From: Miltoncostaeaceae bacterium
GTDB taxonomy: Bacteria > Actinomycetota > Thermoleophilia > Miltoncostaeales > Miltoncostaeaceae
Length of the DNA: 8,519 nucleotides
Assembly (NCBI GenBank): GCA_030598075.1
Contig: JAUVQP010000060.1
Location: 1-8,519, forward strand
Reading direction: 5' to 3'
Positions 6,501 through 8,519 of the stretch are shown here, one piece after another (positions within the stretch are counted from its first letter, which is position 1; each line of letters starts with the position of its first letter). Made by a program: the position numbers and the translations under genes. Under the pieces are notes generated by a model. The model searched no databases. It saw only the letters and a list, made by a program, of their open reading frames with translations, and had not been told where the DNA came from.

Positions 6501-7315
6501 ACGTCCGGACGCCGGTGGTCGAGTGCAGGCAGCGTCGCCCGCACCTCCTCCAGGCGGTCGAAGTCGCAGTCCGCGAAAACGACCGTCTCGGCATCGGGCG
6601 CTCGAGCGAGTACGACGCCCCACGGATCGATGATCATGCTGCGGCCGTGGGAGCGCGTGCCATCCGGATGGACGCCCACCTGGCCGGCCGCGATCACGAA
6701 CGCCTGGTTCTCGATCGCCCGGGCACGCAAGAGGGGCTCCCAGTGGTCACGCCCCGTGTGGGCCGTGAACGCGGCCGGCACGGTGATGATCTCGGCCCCC
6801 GCCGCCGCGTAGACGCGGTACAGCTCGGGAAAGCGCAGGTCGTAACAGACGGACATCCCGATGGTGCGCCCCAGCGTGCGACCGAGCACGGCCTCCCCCC
6901 CGGGCAAGGCTCCGTCCGACTCGCGGTAGACCGTGCCGCCCACCTCGACGTCGAACAGGTGGATCTTCCGGTAGGTAGCGGTGACCCGGCCGTCGGGTTG
7001 AATCAGGACGCTGGTGTTGTAGGCGCGCGCCTCGCCAGGAACCCGCTCGACGACGCTCCCGGCCGCGATGGCGATGCCGAACCGGCGAGCCCAAGACCGC
7101 GCCGCGCCCAGCGAGGGACCGTCGAGGTCCTCCGCGCCGTCCGCCATGCGTGAGGCCGCGTGCATGTAGTTCCACTTCTCCGGCAGCACGACAAGCCGCG
7201 CGCCGGCCGCGGCAGCCCGTGAGACCAGATCTCCGGCGACCCTCGCGTTGCGCCGCGGGTCATCGGAACTGCTCAGCTGCACGGCGGCGACGCGGAGCGC
7301 GTTCGCCTGCTTCAC
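6452..7315 (-). CDS. Carbon-nitrogen hydrolase (nitrilase superfamily, Nit/omega-amidase-like)
   Basis: 287 residues from GTG 7315. It is a cytoplasmic amidase of the nitrilase superfamily with the complete catalytic set: E46 in LPEKWNY, K117 in YRKIHLFD and C157 in SVCYDLRFPELYR. The structural glutamate block DHWEPLLRARAIENQAF at 190-206 is also present. The GGTVYRESD stretch resembles Nit1/Nit2-like enzymes (deaminated-glutathione amidase or omega-amidase), which repair or salvage alpha-keto acid amides; the substrate is not decidable here. GTG 7315 is preferred to TTG 7345: the family N-terminus (LRVAAVQL) starts close after it, a GGGGGG run lies 9 bases upstream, and the TTG has no RBS and overlaps the -10 box of the divergent Fe-S gene. 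The 3' end lies inside the end of nagA on the opposite strand. Confidence 0.92.
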   Translation of the reverse strand: MKQANALRVAAVQLSSSDDPRRNARVAGDLVSRAAAAGARLVVLPEKWNYMHAASRMADGAEDLDGPSLGAARSWARRFGIAIAAGSVVERVPGEARAYNTSVLIQPDGRVTATYRKIHLFDVEVGGTVYRESDGALPGGEAVLGRTLGRTIGMSVCYDLRFPELYRVYAAAGAEIITVPAAFTAHTGRDHWEPLLRARAIENQAFVIAAGQVGVHPDGTRSHGRSMIIDPWGVVLARAPDAETVVFADCDFDRLEEVRATLPALDHRRPDVYEKAARRDSGSDAPA

Positions 7316-7340
7316 CGGGGCTCGCCCCCCGTGCGGCAGG

Positions 7341-7346
7341 TACAAT
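7341..7346 (+). promoter_or_regulatory. -10 promoter box of the NifU-like gene
   Basis: TACAAT matches TATAAT at five of six positions, conspicuous in such GC-rich DNA. It would place the transcript start near 7353, about 25 bases before the ATG at 7379. No clear -35 hexamer is seen at 16-18 bases. Confidence 0.5.
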
Positions 7347-7378
7347 GCGTGTTGCTCGCGAGTTTCGAGAGGAAGGTC

Positions 7379-7612
7379 ATGTCAGCAGAGACCCTGACTC
7401 AGATCGAGGATGTCCTCGAGCAGATTCGCCCCGCCCTCCACTCCGACGGCGGAGATGTCGAGCTTGTCGAGTTCGATCGGGAGGGCTTCGTGCACCTGAA
7501 CATGCTCGGAGCGTGCGGCGGCTGTCCGCTGTCCACCGCAACGCTCGTGCTGGGCATCGAGGCGGAACTGCGACGCCAGGTGCCCGAGGTCGAGGGCGTC
7601 ATCACGGTCTGA
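7379..7612 (+). CDS. NifU-like Fe-S cluster scaffold protein (Nfu domain)
   Basis: 77 residues, a free-standing NifU C-terminal (Nfu) domain. Such proteins hold a [4Fe-4S] cluster between subunits, usually as a dimer, and hand it to client enzymes in the cytoplasm. IRPALHSDGGDVELVEF at 16-32 and GACGGCPLS at 44-52 are diagnostic; C46 and C49 are the CxxC cluster ligands. The ATG at 7379 is chosen for its good RBS (AGGA, 5 bases upstream) and because the domain starts right after it; an in-frame GTG at 7331 would lie upstream of the -10 box. The gene stands alone with its own promoter and ends at a strong hairpin. The rRNA methyltransferase in this window is one Fe-S protein that could be a client, but nothing links them beyond proximity. 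Confidence 0.94.
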   Translation: MSAETLTQIEDVLEQIRPALHSDGGDVELVEFDREGFVHLNMLGACGGCPLSTATLVLGIEAELRRQVPEVEGVITV

Positions 7613-7635
7613 CCGGCACGGCTTTCGCCGGCCGG
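7613..7635. terminator. Strong hairpin between the NifU-like gene and the convergent tRNA
   Basis: CCGGC-A-CGGC (7613-7622), loop TTTC, GCCG-GCCGG (7627-7635) gives nine G/C pairs with one bulged A, starting one base after the stop codon. Read on the minus strand the loop is GAAA closed by C-G, a stable GNRA tetraloop, so it could end both convergent transcripts. No T-run follows on either strand. Confidence 0.45.
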
Positions 7636-7646
7636 CCCGACGCCAA

Positions 7647-7720
7647 TCGGGGTGCCCGGAATTGAACCGGGGACCTCTCCGACCCGAACGGAGCGCGCTA
7701 CCAGGCTGCGCCACACCCCG
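7647..7720 (-). tRNA. tRNA-Pro, anticodon CGG
   Basis: The minus strand from 7720 folds as a complete 74-base cloverleaf. The acceptor CGGGGTG pairs with CACCCCG, the D stem is GCGC/GCGC with loop AGCCTGGTA, and the anticodon stem is CTCCG/CGGAG with loop TTCGGGT (anticodon CGG, G at position 37 as in tRNA-Pro). The variable loop is AGGTC, the T stem CCCGG/CCGGG with loop TTCAATT, and the discriminator base is A. The CCA end is not encoded. It decodes CCG, a frequent codon in DNA of this composition. Confidence 0.96.
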
Positions 7721-7736
7721 CCGATTGGGCCTGCGC

Positions 7737-7742
7737 ATGGTA
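7737..7742 (-). promoter_or_regulatory. Possible -10 box of the tRNA-Pro gene
   Basis: TACCAT on the minus strand (four of six matches to TATAAT) lies 16 bases before the tRNA 5' end, giving a leader of about 9 bases. No convincing -35 box is seen upstream. Confidence 0.3.
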
Positions 7743-8025
7743 GCCCCGAGGCCGGCGCCGCGCCAGGCCAGACCCGACCGATGTGGGGTCGTCGGACCGT
7801 GCCGGTAGCCTTTTCGCCGCGCGGTCGTGGACATGCGGCCGCTCCGAGCGGGAAACGCAGAGTTGCATCTGACTTCGTCACCTCGGTAACTTTGGTGGTA
7901 TGGACGTACCAGCGATGGGACGCTCGTTCTAGGCGCCCCGATCACCGGGTTCCACGCGACCCGCCCCCGCCTCACGGCGGAGCGGCACCCAGCGCCGCAC
8001 GAGCGAGCGGATCGTCCACATATCC
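7743..8025. other. Gap without a supported gene
   Basis: No coding frame with plausible composition or family motif is seen on either strand; frames open here pass antisense through the tRNA or are short. The gap holds several small inverted repeats: GACCC/GGGTC (7771-7775, 7786-7790), ACCG-TGC-CGGT (7796-7806) with TTTT shortly after, CCGCT-CCG-AGCGG (7839-7851) and TGGTA/TACCA (7896-7911). About 7855-7915 is the least GC-rich stretch and is where a promoter for the small downstream gene might lie, for example TTGCAT at 7863 with TAACTT 18 bases on, but the match is poor. Confidence 0.4.
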
Positions 8026-8031
8026 AGGAGG
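8026..8031 (+). promoter_or_regulatory. Consensus Shine-Dalgarno of the small gene
   Basis: AGGAGG, a perfect match to the 16S rRNA tail complement, lies 5 bases before ATG 8037. It is the strongest RBS in the window and suggests efficient translation of the 66-residue protein. Confidence 0.8.
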
Positions 8032-8036
8032 TCGTC

Positions 8037-8237
8037 ATGGCCGTTCACCTGACTCCGGAAGAGCTGTCCGAAGCGCTTGGGATGGCGCCCAAAGAGGTCG
8101 TCACCCTGTGCGTCGAGCACGCGGTGCCGATCTACAACGGGCGCATCGACAAGACGCTCTTCGTGCATTCTGTCACCGCGGACGGAACGACCCTGCCGGG
8201 CGAGGCGACGGAGGCCCTGCTCGCGTCAACGGCGTAG
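8037..8237 (+). CDS. Small conserved-looking protein with a possible helix-turn-helix
   Basis: 66 residues, not assigned to a named family. Residues 5-30 (LTPEELSEALGMAPKEVVTL and on) read like the helix-turn-helix of small MerR/excisionase- or BldC-like DNA-binding proteins. This is followed by VPIYNGRIDKTLFVHSV at 30-46, which could be the wing or beta part. The usual recognition helix in such proteins is more basic than here, so DNA binding is only a suggestion. The protein has no signal peptide, membrane segment or cysteine pair. Coding is supported by a perfect AGGAGG 5 bases before the ATG and by codon use like its neighbours. The PBP4-type coding frame begins at or before its stop codon, so the two are probably co-transcribed. 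Alternatives: a phage-derived accessory protein or a small regulator of the wall gene. Confidence 0.7.
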   Translation: MAVHLTPEELSEALGMAPKEVVTLCVEHAVPIYNGRIDKTLFVHSVTADGTTLPGEATEALLASTA

Positions 8238-8519
8238 CGCGCGCGGGGGCGTCGCTCCTTGTCGCACTGGCCATCGTCGCCGCGGCCGGCGCCGCGAGCG
8301 CTCCGCGCGCGCAGGGGGCGGGGCAGGTGCAAGCCGCGATCGATTCCTGGACGCGGGTGGACGTCGGACTTTCGGCCGCGGTGTGGCGGCTGGATCCCAA
8401 CGGACCCGTGGTGGTGGCCCGATACCGCGAGGACACGCCACGCGTGCCCGCATCCACCGAGAAGCTGGTCACCAGCGCCGGAGCGCTCCTCACCCTCGGT
8501 CGACACTTTCGCTTCGAGA
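8225..8519 (+). CDS. D-alanyl-D-alanine carboxypeptidase / PBP4 (DacB, peptidase S13) N-terminus, 3' end beyond the window
   Basis: The open frame encodes a secretion signal, ASLLVALAIVAAAGAASA (8249-8302), then the mature N-terminus of a class C penicillin-binding protein. WTRVDVGLSAAVWRLD is followed by VPASTEKLVTSAGALLTLG, which carries the SxxK active-site motif: Ser at 8453-8455, Lys at 8462-8464. Family enzymes trim or cut peptidoglycan stem peptides outside the membrane. The true start is unresolved. No ATG, GTG or TTG lies in frame between 8109 and the signal peptide; the first canonical one downstream is GTG 8327, after the signal peptide, and GTG 8108 is deep inside the small upstream gene. 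The start given (GTC 8225) only marks the likely N-terminal region. A rare start codon or a base error are both possible. The SxN and KTG motifs lie beyond the window. Confidence 0.82.

Noticed and set aside
5091..6623. Long minus-strand frame opposite nagA (510 residues)
   Set aside because: Shadow of nagA and the methyltransferase start; low-complexity Arg/Gly-rich, no recognisable domain, while nagA has its full active site.
7647..7720. tRNA-Pro as an integration (att) site for a mobile element
   Set aside because: No integrase, no direct repeat of the tRNA 3' end in the window, and ordinary chromosomal genes on both sides.
7796..7815. ACCG-TGC-CGGT hairpin followed by TTTT as an intrinsic terminator
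   Set aside because: Only four pairs, the T-run is short and four bases away, and no plus-strand gene ends nearby apart from the NifU-like gene, which has a better hairpin at its stop.
7382..8038. Minus-strand frame of 218 residues through the tRNA region
   Set aside because: It crosses the tRNA gene and the NifU-like gene antisense, and shows no motif or RBS support.
1..8519. CRISPR array, insertion sequence or toxin-antitoxin/defence locus
   Set aside because: No regularly spaced direct repeats, no transposase or terminal inverted repeats, and no nuclease or toxin-antitoxin pair among the supported genes.

Overview
The window is very GC-rich, gene-dense bacterial DNA. Three traits suggest a deep-branching high-GC actinobacterium, perhaps of the Thermoleophilia/Solirubrobacterales kind: strong G/C preference at third codon positions, GTG starts beside ATG, and an inositol-phosphate-type CDP-alcohol phosphotransferase coupled to a PimA-like glycosyltransferase. 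This assignment is an inference from gene content and composition; no taxonomic marker was searched. The functions are mostly chromosomal housekeeping, and there is no transposase, integrase or CRISPR array.

Layout, left to right. (1) A fumarylacetoacetate-hydrolase-family gene on the minus strand (709 down to the window edge) diverges from a plus-strand pair: a PgsA/PIP-synthase-like enzyme ending at 1390 and, overlapping it by ATGA, a PimA-like glycosyltransferase with a degraded PHP domain fused at its C-terminus (1387-3153). (2) A divergent uracil-DNA-glycosylase-fold gene (3268-3867) follows and converges on a RumA-type 23S rRNA uracil methyltransferase (5272-3896). (3) The methyltransferase diverges from nagA, N-acetylglucosamine-6-phosphate deacetylase (5346-6500). 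The nagA 3' end overlaps by 49 bases the 3' end of a minus-strand nitrilase/omega-amidase-type gene (7315-6452). (4) A NifU-like Fe-S protein gene (7379-7612) ends at a strong hairpin and faces a minus-strand tRNA-Pro(CGG) (7720-7647). (5) After a 316-base gap without a supported gene comes a small acidic protein with a possible HTH (8037-8237). The start of a PBP4/DacB-type D-alanyl-D-alanine carboxypeptidase then runs off the right edge.

How the genes may work together. The phosphotransferase and glycosyltransferase look like a two-gene unit that makes and glycosylates a phospholipid head group, as pgsA1 and pimA do in mycobacteria, but without the acyltransferase that lies between them there. 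NagA (amino-sugar recycling) and the PBP4-type enzyme (peptidoglycan trimming) both touch cell-wall turnover, but they are not in one operon. The remaining genes are independent.

The most unusual points are the glycosyltransferase-PHP fusion, in which both halves have lost expected active-site residues; the glycosylase-fold protein without recognisable catalytic motifs or a cluster-ligand set; two minus-strand genes with a TAnnnT box exactly 8 bases before ATG (candidate leaderless mRNAs); and a secreted-looking PBP4 whose signal peptide has no canonical start codon. I see no clearly new multi-gene defence or mobile system. The lipid glycosylation pair is the best candidate for something undescribed.
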